DNA of 64,000 bases, taken from Thiohalocapsa sp. PB-PSB1 (GTDB lineage: Bacteria > Pseudomonadota > Gammaproteobacteria > Chromatiales > Chromatiaceae). The position numbers and the translations under genes were made by a program. Location: NCBI GenBank assembly GCA_016745215.1, contig CP050890.1:2604001-2668000 (forward strand). The letters are read 5' to 3'. This document shows positions 63,577 through 64,000 of the stretch, one piece after another (position 1 is the first letter of the stretch; each line of letters starts with the position of its first letter). Under the pieces are notes generated by a model, which was given only the letters and a program-made list of their open reading frames with translations, ran no database searches and was not told the DNA's origin.

Positions 63577-64000
63577 CGGCTGCCGTCTTGCTCTTTCTGA
63601 AGCTGAAAAAGCTCGTTGGCGGCCTGCAAAAGATCGGATTGCCCTTCGCGTCCCGCGCGGCGTAAACGGACACTCGGATTGTGCAGCAGCTTATTAGTTA
63701 AAGTATGCGCGAGCTGGCAAAGTACTTCATCGGCTGGCTTGCCGGAAGCAAGCTGTCGCTTCGCGCGCTCCACCATCGCATCGCGGGTGCGCTCGGCACG
63801 TGAGCGATAGTCTTGAATTAGCGATACCGCGTCCAGTGATCGCACCCAAGCCATAAATTCTTCGGTGTGCAAGTCGACGATTTCCATTGCTTGTTCGGAC
63901 GCCTGTTGTCGGGAGCGCATGCCCTCGTCGACAACGCTCTGCAGATCATCAACCGTGTATAAATAGATGTCGCTAAGCTGGCCGACCTCGGGTTCTATGT
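63573..64000 (-). CDS. hemA: Glutamyl-tRNA reductase, C-terminal part (5' end outside window)
   Basis: The last 141 codons of a gene entering from the right edge. The text EPEVGQLSDIYLYTVDDLQ followed by VVDEGMRSRQQASEQAMEIV and LLHNPSVRLRRAGREGQSD matches the C-terminal dimerisation domain of HemA, which reduces glutamyl-tRNA to glutamate-1-semialdehyde, the first step of tetrapyrrole synthesis. An internal ATG at 63920 is not the true start. Identity is also supported by prfA overlapping its stop. Confidence 0.94.
   Translation of the reverse strand, partial: IEPEVGQLSDIYLYTVDDLQSVVDEGMRSRQQASEQAMEIVDLHTEEFMAWVRSLDAVSLIQDYRSRAERTRDAMVERAKRQLASGKPADEVLCQLAHTLTNKLLHNPSVRLRRAGREGQSDLLQAANELFQLQKEQDGSR

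Overview
The window reads as chromosomal DNA of a gammaproteobacterium. Evidence is the gene order hemA-prfA-prmC, the cysS / ppiB-lpxH arrangement, yoaA-tsaB, and mrcB followed by a lipoprotein gene. A CbbY-type phosphatase hints at a Calvin-cycle (autotrophic, perhaps sulfur-oxidising) lineage. A complete exosortase A (XrtA) exopolysaccharide locus marks it as a PEP-CTERM bacterium. I cannot name the species. I saw no rRNA, tRNA or CRISPR array.

Region 1 (1-9104) is a double, non-housekeeping Hsp70 neighbourhood. One minus-strand unit encodes a DUF2760 protein and a divergent Hsp70 that runs off the window. A second, tightly overlapped minus-strand operon encodes a large TPR protein, a J-like protein without the HPD motif, a GrpE-like protein, a DnaK-like Hsp70 and a small zinc-ribbon protein. 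Between the two lie yceI, a DUF2934 gene and a two-TM small protein.

Region 2 (9361-33196) is mostly core genes: lgt, mtaB, an NTF2-like gene, a possible metallopeptidase, a YadG/YadH-type ABC exporter, mrcB plus an LpoP-like lipoprotein, yoaA, tsaB, lpxH, ppiB, cysS, folD, cbbY and an aminotransferase. A PEP-CTERM substrate gene with a sigma-54-like promoter and prsT sit in it, about 16 kb before the XrtA locus. Two structured intergenic repeats also occur here: a 167-bp near-palindrome after cysS and an inverted-repeat-bounded 400-bp block after tsaB.

Region 3 (33422-51968) is the XrtA exopolysaccharide locus. In order it encodes an export lipoprotein, chain-length determinant, tyrosine autokinase, TIGR03016 protein, deacetylase, FemAB, glycosyltransferase, XrtA-EpsI fusion, AsnB-type amidotransferase, glycosyltransferase, PaaK-like adenylating enzyme and O-ligase. 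Four copies of one ~131-bp MITE-like element and a decayed integrase/IS91 relic lie in its gaps. The polymer is presumably exported with PEP-CTERM proteins that XrtA cleaves and PrsT helps handle.

Region 4 (52263-58173) is a divergent sugar module: a glycosyltransferase and HAD phosphatase on one strand, and a glycosyltransferase and GH13_18 sugar phosphorylase on the other. It is probably for an alpha-glucoside or compatible solute. Region 5 (58286-64000) holds a lipoprotein with a Kunitz/BPTI domain, a Ycf46-like AAA ATPase, and the convergent hemA-prfA-prmC-hypothetical-moeB run. The items most worth attention are the chaperone operon, the Kunitz lipoprotein, and the MITE family in the XrtA locus.
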